A stretch of 64,000 nucleotides of DNA from Lytechinus variegatus (GCF_018143015.1 NC_054753.1:26612462-26676461), one strand, 5' to 3'; shown: positions 23,375 through 35,403, numbered from the stretch's first letter. The notes: generated by a model from the sequence alone, not told the origin. Made by a program: numbers and translations.

Positions 23375-23655
23375 TTCCCCGGTCACTGGATTCATTTCAA
23401 TCCCGCATCAAAAGTGCTGACAATTTCCTCTCCCTTGGAAAATTTCCATGCATTCATCGAAGCCTCATAATGGCGCTGGCAAATTCAAACAAAAAATATT
23501 TTTCGCATCCTACAAGGTACCCGGTACCCATTTAGCACCTGGGTCGAGAGTGGCAAATTGTGGATTAACGCCAAGCCAAAGGCCGTGGTGGGATTCGAAC
23601 ACACGACCCTCTATTTACAAGGCGAGAGTCTGAACCACTACACCACCGCTCTTCC
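23375..23655 (-). repeat. tRNA-derived SINE, copy B
   Basis: Highly similar to copy A (14353-14660). It shares 'ggtcactggattca' and 'gcacctgggtcgagagtggca', plus the tRNA-like head 'gtggtgtagtggttcagac' on the minus strand with GTTCGAATCCC. It abuts the hairpin MITE directly. Confidence 0.9.
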
Positions 23656-25130
23656 ACATGTACTACCTTTCACTCGCCAAAACGAATCCCAAGTCACCTA
23701 AAACTGATAGAAAATGTGTTCCTGCATCCTAGGGAGTGTTGGAGGACGGTGCACATCACTCGCAGACATCTAATGAAGATGTAAAACTGGCGACGAAGAT
23801 CGTTATGTGAGCCTTCTTCTGTAACTAACGAGGCGACATCATTCAAACGTTAAATATAACATCCGGTATGTCCGGGGAAGCGTCGACTCAAGCAATATCA
23901 TTCGAAAATTTAAATGACATTAATTGATATGATTAATAACGAACTGGAACATTACATTTTCTGAGGCGTCAGACAAGTAATTAGAGTGAAAGGAATTAAG
24001 AACGGTGCAAATATACTTCCCATGACGAGAAGTGTCTGCTCACAAGCACGCACCTGATGAAACTGGCGGGAAACTGGGTGCTCTGTCGTATATAATTACA
24101 TGTCAAATCGCTGTAGTGTGTCTAACGCAAGAACCATGGTAACAAATTAGCTAGCTCTGGGTAGTAATCACAACCGGTATAGAAAGTGACAAATCAACGA
24201 CACGATAATGCCTCCTCGAGTTCAGGGCTATCCATTCAAAATCCAATATATGGAGGGGATTATCAGAATTGATGAAAAATGGTGTAATTAGTGGGTCAAT
24301 ATGATACGATATAACGCTATAATCTCTTGATGAAATGAGTGTACATGTTGGCTTATACAAGGCAATGTTATTTACCCCCCCCCCCCTGGCCCCAGCGAGC
24401 CATTTTTTTTTACTTGTCATTTTTTTTCTTTTGAGGAAGGGGAGCAGTTATTTCCATGGCGGTGATATTTGTTCGCACCATACCCCCCCCCCCGCACGTT
24501 GATCGATCCTAGATCCACTCATATACCTATATGAAGAGAACCCCCCCCCCCTCATACCAGTTTCGTACTACCATTTTTCGTACTATCATTATCATTATTT
24601 ATTAAGCAAGGATACAAACAAAATTGCCATATCGTAGTTGTGTATATGGATAACAGGTCAGCTGATCTGCATTTAATACTAATGGTTCAACTTTAATTTA
24701 CAATCAAACAATCACGCAATATTTGATTTGGTTTGATTTATTCTCATATTTCACAAAATAAATAACAAAACATCAAAACAATACAAAACAATAAAGTGTT
24801 GCAAAGTAATTCAGTGTAGCATAGAATGACAGTAGGTAATTACAATGACAATAAATGAGTGTGAGATATGAAGCGACCTGCATAAAAAGCGAAGCTTGTA
24901 AAGTCTGCAGGTTCCTTTAAAATATTGCTATGACTCGGAATTAAAGTACAATTTCTTATCGAAGAACTGGACATTTGAGCAGTATGATGACGTTACGCTG
25001 TAAATACGGTAAAAACGCGGTTTGAAATTTTAAGTAAGTTGCGTCGCTCCAATAAATATCTTAAATTTTAAACAATTTAATGGTTTAGACTATAGTTGCA
25101 GGGGCAGAATTGTTTTTAAAGCAGGAGGCT
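23656..25130. other. Intergenic, nothing recognised apart from C tracts
   Basis: C runs near 24376, 24484 and 24540. The 24600-25130 sequence is AT-rich. No gene-like frame with splice support. Confidence 0.45.
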
Positions 25131-25134
25131 GAGC

Positions 25135-25255
25135 CGAAAGTGGATGAGGCTGGCCATGCAAATAAATCACAAAAATGATGGTTATTTTTTTACGATTTTG
25201 CACACGATTTTATAAAAAAAAGGGGGCTGAAGCCCCACCTCCCCCCCCCCCTCAT
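25135..25255. repeat. Dispersed 'GGCTGAGCC' repeat, copy 1 (copy 2 at 32885-33000)
   Basis: Shares 'ggccatgcaa' followed by 'aaatcacaa', then 'atggt', a T-rich stretch, 'ttttg', and finally AAAAAGGGGGCTGA with a C tract, in the same order as 32900-32995. Confidence 0.7.
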
Positions 25256-25584
25256 TCTCGATCTTCATTTGTTTCTCAAGGCGCTTCAGAGAATTATAAG
25301 ACGAGAAAAAATATATACATCACAGGTTCAAACTTTGACAATGAATGCATAAATGGTTGTCCGTCAGAAAGCACCGTTATACATTTATATCTTCAGGTAA
25401 CCCCTGAAGGTGCATGGTCGCTGACGTCACACTCTTGGCTTTCTTACTCTCTGGAAGCGAATTCCACAGGTCGGACCTGCATTAAAAAAGAACCCCCCCC
25501 CCAAAAAAAAAAAAAAAGATAATAATAATATATAATTTAATTTTTCAGAAATGTCAGTACATGGATCCTGTAAAGACCCACTTA

Positions 25585-25945
25585 AAGGTATTGTTTAACT
25601 TTGTGAGTAGCCGATTTAAAAAATTCTCAAACCAAGATGAAACATGTGCACAAGTGCATGTATTACAACTAATAAACCCTGAAAACAACCATTATTGAGA
25701 ATGAAAAGCTAAAAGTACATGGCAAACCCCGATTTTGTAAAGAGGCGTCTTACAGACATCTATCTAATACACATAAGAAGTTTCCGGTCACTTTATATTT
25801 CAATTTTTGAAGCACTGAATAATTATTTTCGAACGCAATTTTTTCTGGGCTTCATTTTTGTAACATATCACAGACACCAGTGACAAGTGCGACCTTCTAG
25901 CTCAGATTTTTTAAAAGTCAAACCAATGTTAACAAATCACTTTAA
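25585..25945. repeat. Dispersed repeat, copy 2
   Basis: Matches 15757-16140 almost throughout, with a small deletion relative to it near 25770. Confidence 0.85.
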
Positions 25946-25974
25946 ATTAATATATCCAACTAAACGAAACAGAC

Positions 25975-26170
25975 CGGAGATAGAACCTTCAATCACCGTT
26001 GCATCCTCAATGGATGCAACAGAATGGAATGGAACAGACCTTCTCTTCAAGAGCTTAAGAAATCCTCAACAATTAAATCATTCAAAGAGTCCATAAAAAC
26101 TGTTTTGTTCAAGGCAACTGCCTTTATTTTATGTATGTCATTCTGTATTCGTAATTCTTGTATGAATTAG
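25975..26170 (+). pseudogene. 3' end of a non-LTR retrotransposon (ORF2 C-terminus fragment)
   Basis: Allowing frameshifts, it reads WNGLP then LQELKKSSTIKSFKESIKT then VLFKATAF. This is the usual extreme C-terminus of CR1/L2/Jockey-type reverse transcriptases (WN.LP...SFK..LK..LF). Broken and non-functional. Confidence 0.6.
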
Positions 26171-26199
26171 GTAAACTGAAATTGTGACCGCTTTCGCCC

Positions 26200-27010
26200 G
26201 TTCATTTTGATCACATGTGTTCAAAGATTGGTAAAATGATTGGTTTCCTTGGCAGACTTAGGCGATTTGTTAATGAATCTAGTTTAAATTTAATATATTC
26301 TTCGGTTATCCTTCCACACTTTGATTATGCTGATATTGTTTGGCAATCTGCATCTAAAAAATATTTGGATTTATTGCAAAAACTACAAAATCGTGCAGGA
26401 AGAATTATTCTAAAAATCGATCCATATTTGCATACTTCATCCGCATACATCCATGATATCTTGAAATGGAAGACTTTAAATACCAGGCAAAAGGAACATA
26501 TGTACGTAATGATGTTTAAAATTTTGAATAATTTCGCACCTGATTATATGAAAACACAATTTTCTCGTAAATCATACCCTTACTCTCTCCGTACAGAAAA
26601 TCCCATCAGTCTCCCAAAACCAAAGTCAAACAGCTGTAAACGGACATTTTTGTATATAGGGGGGCTACACTTTATGACAAATTACCAATTCATTTATTGT
26701 CTAGTTCAACGATAGAGTCATTTAAATCAAATATTCAATTGTGTCTCGGTTTTCCATGATTTGCCTGTTGTTGCATTTTCTTCTTTTTTTGGGGGGGGGT
26801 GGGTAGTGATTTTTCATTCTTTTCATGCATTCGATTAAGTTTTGTGTATATTTATATATTTGTTTTATATGCATGTATTTATGTTTTAAGGACCGCATGG
26901 AAGAATAGTGGTATCTTATTGATACCGTTGAAATGGCCATCCTCCATCTGTATGTTATGTTAAATAGATCATGTATTTTATCTTTTTATATGGAAATAAA
27001 TACAAACAAA
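26200..27010 (+). pseudogene. Non-LTR retrotransposon reverse-transcriptase C-terminal fragment
   Basis: A 166-residue frame starts at 26215. Its VILPHFDYADIVWQSA then LQKLQNRAGRIIL, and later WKTLNTRQKEHMYVMMFKIL, are hallmarks of the thumb/C-terminal region of CR1/L2/Rex-like ORF2. A frameshift near 26655 moves the reading to LYDKLPIHLLSSSTIESFKS, after which the frame closes near 26750. The 3' end is 'atggaaataaatac' near 26990. Truncated at the 5' side. Confidence 0.85.
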
Positions 27011-27598
27011 CATACCCCAACCAAGAGTCCATATCCATTAATGCACTTTCACAGATTGTGAAGGTATTTTTGGCCTTTTAGGCATTAGCTTGACTTGGTG
27101 AAGGCGGAAAAAATCTGAATATCATATGGATATTACCGACAATGAACATAATAGTGTTAAAAACCTTGTGCAACCCTGTTAAATGTATAAAGAGAGATCA
27201 AGATTGGCCATCCAACAGAGCCATGGGAGACTACGCAGACCAATGACATAAAAGAGAACACAACACCGTTCAGAATGACCGACTGTGAATGGAAGCAATA
27301 CGATTTCAGCCATTGTAGAGCCTGTGAGTCTTGCCTTGATTTACAAAAACATAAATGTAATGAAATCGAACACCATGCAGCTAGTGCCTGAATGTCACCT
27401 AAGTGGACACATGTGTAAAAAGATATACCCTATCAAGAATAATTTACGTCATGTGCCGACGCTAGTAATGGCGCAATACATTGTGTGTACGGCTGGTTTG
27501 TCCCCCCCCCCCCGTCGCAAAAATGTCTGATTCGCTCAGTTTTGTCTAAAAAATATCAATGAATGATCACTTTAAGTTTTCATCAGTCCAAGTAACAT
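27011..27598. other. Intergenic/3' flank of the propeller gene
   Basis: No recognised gene. It contains a C tract near 27500. Confidence 0.4.
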
Positions 27599-30500
27599 CT
27601 ATACATTAACTTTCGCTATGTGAAACTTTCTAGGATAACTGAGGATATCCCGCGTATCGGTGTAGATCTTCTTCGGGAGTCCATTTCCGTTTGCAAGCTT
27701 CATGATCGCACGATTTTCGCGTTCGTTGCTGACGTAGAGATCTCCATTGAAGAATTGGACGTCGGTGATCTTGTAGGGGGATGATAGATCGACCATTTCG
27801 ACTGCTGGTGGGTTGCCGGGACTGACTGCTCTCGTGCCGTTGATGTGCATACTGACTACCTTACCATTGCCGGGGTCGCTGATCACGATACGCTCACCTT
27901 CAAAGACAAAAGAGGGAGAAAGAGTGTTAGTGGAACGAGAAAGCTACATGACCTAATAATATGCTAGAAGTTCACTGGGCTGTCCGCCAGTCTGTGTCAG
28001 CTGGTACCAGTTAGCGCCAACGCAAAGCGGCTGTTTTCGCCTAGCGACGAAATTTCAAACACTTTGCATTGGCGCGAACTGGCGCAAACTGACGACGGCT
28101 CAGTGGACTCCTAGCATTAAAAAGTGAAATGTCTTCTAAAAGACGTAAGGACACCTGAGAAGAACAGATTAAGGCCACCACACACCTTATGATTGGCCTG
28201 CGACCCGATTTTGGAAGAGTAAAATATGCTGCGAATATCTCTAGACATGAAATCTTACAGTGCAGAGTTTTAAAATCATCGTACGAATGTTCGATTATGT
28301 GACAATGTTAATGATAATGATAATAATGTGCAATCTTTTATATCGCGCTTAATACAAATGTTTCTAAGCGCTGCATACTATTACCCCGGCTTTAGCACGG
28401 CTACCCTGATCGGGAGCATCAAGCATTCAAGGAATTAGTACCGGGTACCCATTTACTACACCTGGGTCGAGAGTGGCAAATGTAGATAAACGCCTTGCCA
28501 AAGGACGCTACTGCTGTGATAGGATTTGAACCCCGGACCTTGTGGTTCACAGTCCGGAGACTTATCCACTGAGCCTCGGCACCTCTACGTTACCGATCCA
28601 TATTAGAATAAAATTGAAGTCAATATACCGGTATAGTGGTAATATCACAGTTTAGATTGGCTACGATTTGAAACCAGTCAGGCATATACTCCCAAAATAA
28701 AGGCTTGCACGCAAGTCAAGTCGGAGTCAAGTTCAAATCGGTTTCAAGTCGCAGCCGATGATGACGTCATTGCCATTTGGCATTGGATTTGTTCTTTTCC
28801 ATAATATAAAGGGAGGCTATATAGACTAGAATTTCGATTTTAATATTCATACGACTATTCGAAACTTTGATTGTGAAGATTTTATAGGTTGGAATGTTCA
28901 TATCAAATGGTATTACCTATAATTGAAAATGGGATGGAAAGAAGAGAGGGATCGATCGATCCGGGACTAGAGAACGTGATTAGTTTAATTTTGGGTTCCA
29001 TGACATTTGCTCCGGCGACAATTGCTCGGCTCTAAATTCCACGCACATATCGAATGACAACGCATCTTAAGGCGACCACACACCTTAATAAGATTGGTCT
29101 GCGACTGAATTTTGGAATAAAACGTAGCCGAATTTGATGCTATTATTGAGACCTGAAATATCTTAGCTGTGTAATGTTCAAAATCATCGTCCGAATGCCT
29201 ATGTTTTAAATCTGTGACTATGATATCATCTTTCCTAGAATAAAAGCAAGTTTAATATCTAGTCGTAATGACGTCATAACAGTCGTACTAATTTGGGCTT
29301 TACTCCAAAATAAAGGCTTACAATCTTACAAAATGTTATTCTTTCAATTGATTTTAACCTCAACTAAAATGATATGTTCCATTCCCATTTTTAGAAAATG
29401 CGATTTGTTCCAAAATCGGATCGCGAACAGTCGTAAGGTGTGCGGTGGCCTTTAGACGCAGGAGAAAATGTCGTGTCGCCTCATTGTCATACCTTGCACA
29501 TCGACGGCTATTGCTTCGATTTCACCGAGATCGCTGTCATGATGCAGAGGGATCAAATCTTTACCAGAGAGCGATGATCGCCACACCCCAGCGAACTGAG
29601 TAAAGTACAGATATCTGGAGAGGGGGGAAGGTGAAGAGTTCGTCAGCTTTGTAATTCAGTTCGCCTTCGACCCCTTCTCAAAGTAATCAACATAACGATG
29701 AACATATAGTACATGTAATTTTTAGGATGATCAAGGAGAACATTATTCGATGAGAATCAAAGGGTTAGGAATTTCTTCCGATCTGGGTGGAGTATTCTGT
29801 TTCGAATTTTATTATGGACTTCAGTCCCTTCATTTTGGTCGAGTTTTGCTCGATCTTGCTCCTGCCGCTGTCAAAATGAAAGATTTCCAGTATTTACGGT
29901 TAGCAGTGTGATGAGTTAAAACAATGAGTGGCCAAACATGGCGTATGGGGTAAAAAGTTGCGAGCAAGCGAGCAAAAGTTTAGATCTTTTTAATGAAAAA
30001 GAACATAATTTGGGATAGAGTTTGACACATAATATCCAGAAAAATACCATATTCCATCATTGTAATTTCACTTCTTTTTGTTTTCTCTGTTTTTTTTTTG
30101 GTCGAGAAACTTTTCTTGTACTCCCAAGCCCCCCCCCGTCCCCATCTGTACTCAAGTGGTTATACAATGACTTGTGATAATATCGTGTAAATGTATGTTT
30201 AAAAGTTGCTTACCCGTTCTCAGCATCAACATAAATGGCCCCTGGCTTGCTAAGTTGTTTGTGAACACGTGTCTCTCTTATTCTCGTACCGTTGAGGTTG
30301 AAGCTACTGATCAGCTCACCGCCTTTGTAAGCCACGTAAATCTCCTGATTAATTTCATCGATCGAAAGCGACGTTGGTTCTGGAAGGAAATTACGAATTG
30401 GATTGTTTGTTTGTATTTATTTCCATATGTAAAATAAGATGTAACGTGTTCACAATCTATGTCGGTAATTTGGAAGATAGGCAGATGATCTGTGATATCG

Positions 30501-33500
30501 CTATAGAAAATTCCAGACTGAATTGGGGAAGAATGTACATTGGTTAAAATATTGTCAATAAGAGTTGCAGATTTTGTGGTAATACGTGTTGGTTTATCAA
30601 TAAGCGGGCGAAATGCATTATCATATAAAATGTTTACAAAATTATTAATGAGGTTGTTTGAGCTAATGTTAAGAAAATTGATATTGAAATCGCCCATAAT
30701 ATAAACATTCTTATTTTCACAGGACAATTTTTCAAAACATTCTTCAATATTATCATTAAAATTCTGTAAAGGTGTATGCAAGTCTCTATAAATAATACCA
30801 ACAATTATATTCTTCTTATTACACAATACAATTTCTATGAATAGATATTCACATACATCATTTGAAAAACTTATATCATTTCTTATCTTAACATTAAATG
30901 AATTGTGAATTAGGAGGGCAACGCCAATATAAACCGACTATATTTTTCCTAGCACTTGAGTTATCATATAGTGACATATGCTTATTTTACATGACTCAAA
31001 AACTGATTGCCCCATGTGAAGGTCTTCGTATATAAACATTTCCTGTCCGTGATTACGTTCGCATTAATAGTGGATTGGTGAGATATGTATGCTCTTCATG
31101 AATTCCTAAAATCAGTCCTTAAAATGTTCCTTCTTCTGATCTGAATATCAAAAATTTTCAGCTCGCGCTTCGCGCTCTCACCATTTGGTTAATGAAATAC
31201 CTATATGGTCCTAGTTAATTCCTACAAAAAACCTTAGAATGCCCCACTTCAGGTCTGAACTATCTAAATTTTCAGCTCGCGCTTCGCGCTCGCAATATTT
31301 GATTGGTGAGATACGTATGATAATCATGATTGCAATGACTACAAAAAGTGTTTCATGTGTTCAGATGTAATTCTAATAAAATCAGCAAGCGCTTGGCACT
31401 CGCATTAGATGACTATGGTGAGATATGCATACTCTTAATGGATTCCTAAAATATATTCCTTAAAATCTCGCTGTTTGGAGTCAAAATATACGAACATTTC
31501 AGCTCGCGCTTCGCGCTCGCATTGTTTAGCAAGACAGGTACCTACCATGATTACATAAATTTGATTATAATGTCCCTTTTTAGGTGTGAATATAAAAAAA
31601 ATTCAGCTCGCGCTTCGCGCGCTCACTCAGTGATTCAAAAAATTTGCTGGTGCCCCCACACTGCCGTGACCCACGGAACGCCAGTGTGGACATATCAATG
31701 ACAATTCCTTGCATATCTAAAAACATGATTGCCAAAAAAATGCCAAAATATTTCAGTCATCCCCCCACCCATCAACACGGATTTACGCCAGTGGTCCAAA
31801 CACCCATTGATAATACCGACTTGTTTAAAATTTATACATGTACGGTTACGTGTCAGATTTCCCATTGGGGAGTTTTAGCACCGTGACGGAGAACGGATTC
31901 AAGAACAAAGAGAAGCCAAGTCTGAAGTCTTTGTCAAAAATTGTTGATGAATCAAGAGAGTTATTTCGTCCTGATCTCTTGACAAAAAAAACGACATTCT
32001 TTGCAATGACTCGTCAGCTCCGAGACTTAGGATGAGACAAAGACCTCCCAGCTGTTATTTGTCATTAATTAGACATTTTTAATCATTTTCTGTGTTCTTG
32101 TATCCGTCCTGCGCCGCGATGCGAAACTACCTATTGACACTAGAAGCGCCGGTGCTAACTTAAACACCTTTCATATGACTTGACACATAATTTTAAACAG
32201 ATCTCCCTAGATCGAATAACTTTTGAAAAGTCGGTGGTGCGACGGTGGTGCGAGGACGGTATGAAGTTTATGCGAAATGAGCATGCGCAGATCATTTGAA
32301 CGCGGTAAAAATGCTGTTTGAAATTTTAATCACGTTGTTTAAGCCTGTCACTCTTACAGCTATTGTCTAAATTTAACTTTAAAGTTTCAAACAATTGTTT
32401 AAACTTGTTAAACAAGTTGTTTAAAAAGTTTAAACAATTATGAAAACAAAAACTTCAAACAACTCGTTGTGACAATGTGATATTTTGTTTACTGTGCAAT
32501 TTTAATCTACTGCCTTCTTTGTCGTCCGTCGTATTTTCGGAAAAGTGTTGAATTACACCTTGTTCATACATACCCGTGTGAGATTTACTCGACACCTGTC
32601 TGACACCAGACCCGTCGGCGTTAGACTCGTAGATGTGACCGTCGTGTTTCTTGGCATAGTAAAGCTTCTGGTTTGCTTCGCTGAAGAGCACATCCCAAAC
32701 CTCGATGTCCTCACGTATCAATGAACTGAAGCGATATCGACCCATTGTGGCAGCCAAGATTTCCTTATGACCCGTGTCAGCGATGAATATCATATCAACA
32801 CTCGGCGTTGGCGTTGTTGCTGCCGGTGTTGCTGTAACATCGATATGGGGATAAAATTACAACTCTTATACACGGGCCGCGGAACGGTTTTCAAAGGGGG
32901 GGGCTGACCATGCAAAAAATCACAATCATATGGTCATTTTTGCGTTTTTGTGCAAGGTTTTGGAAAAAAGTGGGGGCTGAGACCCCCCCCCGCGCTTCCT
33001 GTTATATATACTCTAATGATTTTTTCAATGATTACTGGTGCTGAAAGAGAACATTTTCCAAGGATAATTAATATTTCACTTAGAATGTAATCTACTTGTT
33101 TGTTAATAATATCGATTGTTCTTGTATAATATGGAAATCAAATCGAATAAAAGTCACATGTTTTTCGTTGCATTTATAGGGGCATGTGCATAATAGTACA
33201 GACAATAAAAACAAAACATTTTTTATAAGATGAAATATAACCCCTCAAAGAAAGTTTGGAAATCTGAGCTTGGCCATCATGTAGTGTATGATTTTAAAGA
33301 GAATTAAATGATTTATTTATTGGTATTAATCACACATTGATATCCTCTAAAAATGAGGAGGGGTTGTCGATCAAAGCCAGATTTCCAAACTTTTTTTAGG
33401 AGTTTATATTTACCACGTTAGCAGTAAGATTCATAAGATATGAACAATCTGGTAGGCCTATATTAACTAAGAATCATTGAATTAAAAAAAGATAGAAAGT

Positions 33501-33600
33501 AAAATATCTTACTTGTTGTAGATGTACAATTTATCTCCGTTGTCATGAGAACCATAACAGTAAATATCGCACAAGAAAATAGGGCGCAAAAGGATGCCAT
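27599..33600 (-). CDS. Secreted YWTD/NHL-like beta-propeller protein, five exons
   Basis: Exons (minus) are 33600-33513, 32831-32574, 30379-30214, 29614-29493 and 27897-27599 (stop TAG at 27601-27599). Every junction has GT-AG signals and phases 1,1,2,1 agree, giving 310 residues. The ATG at 33600 opens a signal peptide (MASFCALFSCAIFTVMVLM). A Thr/Pro-rich linker follows, then repeated blades with Y-x-Y/F-x-x motifs: KLYYAKKHDGHIYESNADGS, QEIYVAYKGG, YLYFTQFAGVWRSSLSGKDL, and later DLYVSNERENRAIMKL. These resemble LDL-receptor class B (YWTD) or NHL blades, whose usual role is protein binding. No EGF, LDLa or transmembrane segment is present, so it looks like a free-standing extracellular propeller. 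The exact family and ligand are unknown. Introns hold MITEs, a SINE, a LINE fragment and a satellite array. Confidence 0.82.
28168..28720. repeat. MITE with AAGGCCACCACACACCTTA end, split by a SINE
   Basis: The left part (28168-28310) matches 29068-29210. After the SINE the match resumes (about 28596-28715, 'tactcccaaaataaaggcttgca' against 29303-29325). The right terminal inverted repeat is missing, so this copy is truncated as well as interrupted. Confidence 0.75.
28312..28594 (-). repeat. tRNA-derived SINE, copy C (nested in MITE)
   Basis: On the minus strand: GGTGCCGAGGCTCAGTGGATAAG (A-box-like) and GGTCCGGGGTTCAAATCC (B-box-like). The body shares 'gccttgccaaaggacgct' and 'cacctgggtcgagagtggcaa' with copy A, and the element ends in the 'aagcgcgatataaaag' tail. 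The head differs from copies A and B, so it is a separate subfamily. Confidence 0.85.
29067..29455. repeat. Complete MITE with TAAGGCGACCACACACC ends
   Basis: The left end TAAGGCGACCACACACCTTA is mirrored by TAAGGTGTGCGGTGGCC at the right. The subterminal 'gcgactgaattttggaa' is mirrored by 'ttccaaaatcggatcgcg'-like sequence. About 390 bp, in an intron of the propeller gene. Confidence 0.85.
30426..30950 (-). pseudogene. Non-LTR retrotransposon endonuclease fragment in a propeller-gene intron
   Basis: The minus-strand frame reads VALLIHNSFNVKIRND near 30920, then IIVGIIYRDLHTPLQNF. The APE-type endonuclease motif MGDFNINFL and the catalytic-end SDITDHLPIF follow. It stops abruptly near 30426 without reverse transcriptase, so it is a fragment. 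It has the same orientation as the host gene, about 50 bp from exon 3. Confidence 0.85.
31139..31640 (+). repeat. Tandem array of about 115-120 bp units with the AGCTCGCGCTTCGCGCTCGC core
   Basis: Four to five diverged copies (cores near 31160, 31275, 31390 degenerate, 31502, 31603). Units share 'gagatacgtatg', 'catgattcctac' and 'gaatatcaaaattttcagctcgcgc'. Further arrays of the family lie at 57485, 60555, 61583 and 62340. Confidence 0.9.
32885..33000. repeat. Dispersed 'GGCTGAGCC' repeat, copy 2
   Basis: GGGGGGGCTGACCATGCAA through GTGGGGGCTGAGACCCCCC; homologous to 25135-25255. Confidence 0.7.
33230..33418. repeat. Hairpin MITE, about 185 bp
   Basis: 'atataacccctcaaagaaag' followed by TTTGGAAATCT at the left faces 'agatttccaaac' and 'tttttttaggagtttatat' at the right. 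Lies in intron 1 of the propeller gene. Confidence 0.75.
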
Positions 33601-33730
33601 GGTGCTGGTTTTGAACAAAAATTGAATAGAGAACTCCACTCGACCTGATCAATAAAAATGCTATTAATGAACATGTCGTTACTTTGAGGTGTCTTTTATA
33701 AGATTTATAATATGACTGTACAGCTATCAT

Positions 33731-34317
33731 TTTATTGTTAACAAATACGCGGCCTCGACAGTCAGAGAAGTGTCACATTCATTTTTGAAAAAGTATGGTG
33801 CACAGCCCTTTCTTTTCCTTCGTCGTATTTACTACGCTCAATCCAAGCACGTACACACAGTGAAGGCCAAGGTTATATTGGACCGTGTGGATTATCCGTG
33901 GCAGGTGGAACGTTCTTTCTCCTTCCCGCGCAGTAAAATAATATTGTCCTAAAGAGCGTCTGTTCATTATTCCTAAGAAGGTCGCCTGCGAGTTTCTTGG
34001 CTTGCATAAATTAAGTTGAATTGAGATCGCATTCACTATTCAAAGAGTATTTGGCATCTTCATGTTTTACTTTGGCACATTCATATTACAATACAAAGTG
34101 AATCATTGGCCTATGACATAAAGTTGTCAACAAGACTTTTCTGAACATGGATATTAGTGACTTTGCTACACTCTACCTTCATTCCCCCAGTAATTTAGCT
34201 TGCTATAATATCAAATGAACAGTTTCTATTACAATTAGTGTAATATCAGCCAATGACAATTAATTATTTCGGTAGCTTAAAACTGTTATTGCATTTCAAA
34301 ACGGACCGCATATTTTT
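33731..34317. other. Propeller-gene upstream flank, nothing recognised
   Basis: Upstream of the start at 33600 on the minus strand. It must hold the promoter and 5' UTR, but no TATA or initiator could be assigned with confidence. Confidence 0.35.
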
Positions 34318-35018
34318 AAAGGACAATTAAGACCACCCCAACAAAAACTTGATTTGAATAAAAAGAGAAAAATTCAACAAGCACAACACTGAAAATTTCA
34401 TCAAAATTGGATGTAAAATAAGACAGTTATGGAATTTTAAAGTTTCGCTTATTTTCAACAAAATAGTTATATGATCGAGCCAGTTATATCATGTGAAATG
34501 TGTTCTTTTTTGTGATTTGCTGATTATGTATGTTTTTATATTTGAATATGGAAATAAATGAAATAAAATGAAATATCCAAATGAGAGAGTTGATGACATC
34601 ACTCACTCGCTATTTCTTTTGTATTTCATTATATGAAATATGAAATATTTTTATTTTCTCGTCATTGTCATGTGAAATGACGTTTCATTCCTCCCTGAAC
34701 ACGAGGAATTCCATTATTTTAACATTTTGTGCTTCAGCCAAGGTCCTAATCGTCAAATTCGTAAAAATTGGAATTTTGTATAATTCAAACAATAAAAAAA
34801 CAAAAGAAATAGTGAGTGAGTGACTTCATCGACTCTCTCATTTGGATGTAACTGGCTCGTTCATATAACTATTTTGTTGAAAATAAGCGAAAGTTTGAAA
34901 TGTCATAACTTTCTTATTTTACTTCCGATTTTGATGAAATTTTCAGCATTGTGCTTATCTGATTTTTCTCTATTGATTCATATCAACATTTTTCTGAGGT
35001 GGACTTGACCTTCAAGAT
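34318..35018. repeat. Complete foldback MITE, about 700 bp
   Basis: The left arm AAAGGACAATTAAGACCACC extends about 170 bp and is mirrored by the right arm ending GAGGTGGACTTGACCTT. Both arms contain 'tttcatcaaaatcggaagt'-like and 'tattttcaacaaaatagtta' words in opposite orientation. The right half matches 1-410. Confidence 0.9.
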
Positions 35019-35403
35019 GTCGTGGAAACGAGGTCGGGCGGTGCCATTTTCCTTGAAGGGAGTGCAGGAAAATCAGCCCCTGCAAGGTTAAAATAAATAA
35101 ATAAATCCCAAAACGTTCGATCGCTACGCTCACTCACGAAATTAATAAAAGCCTAAACATATTTTTCATCAATAAACAATCCCTTCAAAAGATTTCGATC
35201 AACATAAATACACAGCTACTTCACAAAGAAACGTTTTAAGTTGTTGAAAATATCTGTTTGCACCCAATTGCCGATTTTGTAATAAGTTGTCTCTTTTGGC
35301 TTTACCCCCCCCCCCGTCACCGAACTAAAATAGGTTCAGCCGCCTCTTTCAGAGACATTATTATGAACAAGAACAGTTGTTAAGAAAGGAGTTGATATGA
35401 GAT
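35019..35403. other. Intergenic, nothing recognised
   Basis: Contains 'cgatcgctacgctcac' and a C tract near 35306. No gene. Confidence 0.4.

Noticed and set aside
31139..31640. Regularly spaced palindromic repeats resembling a CRISPR array
   Set aside because: Spacers are homologous to one another, units are about 115 bp and diverged, and the genome is clearly eukaryotic. It is a satellite.
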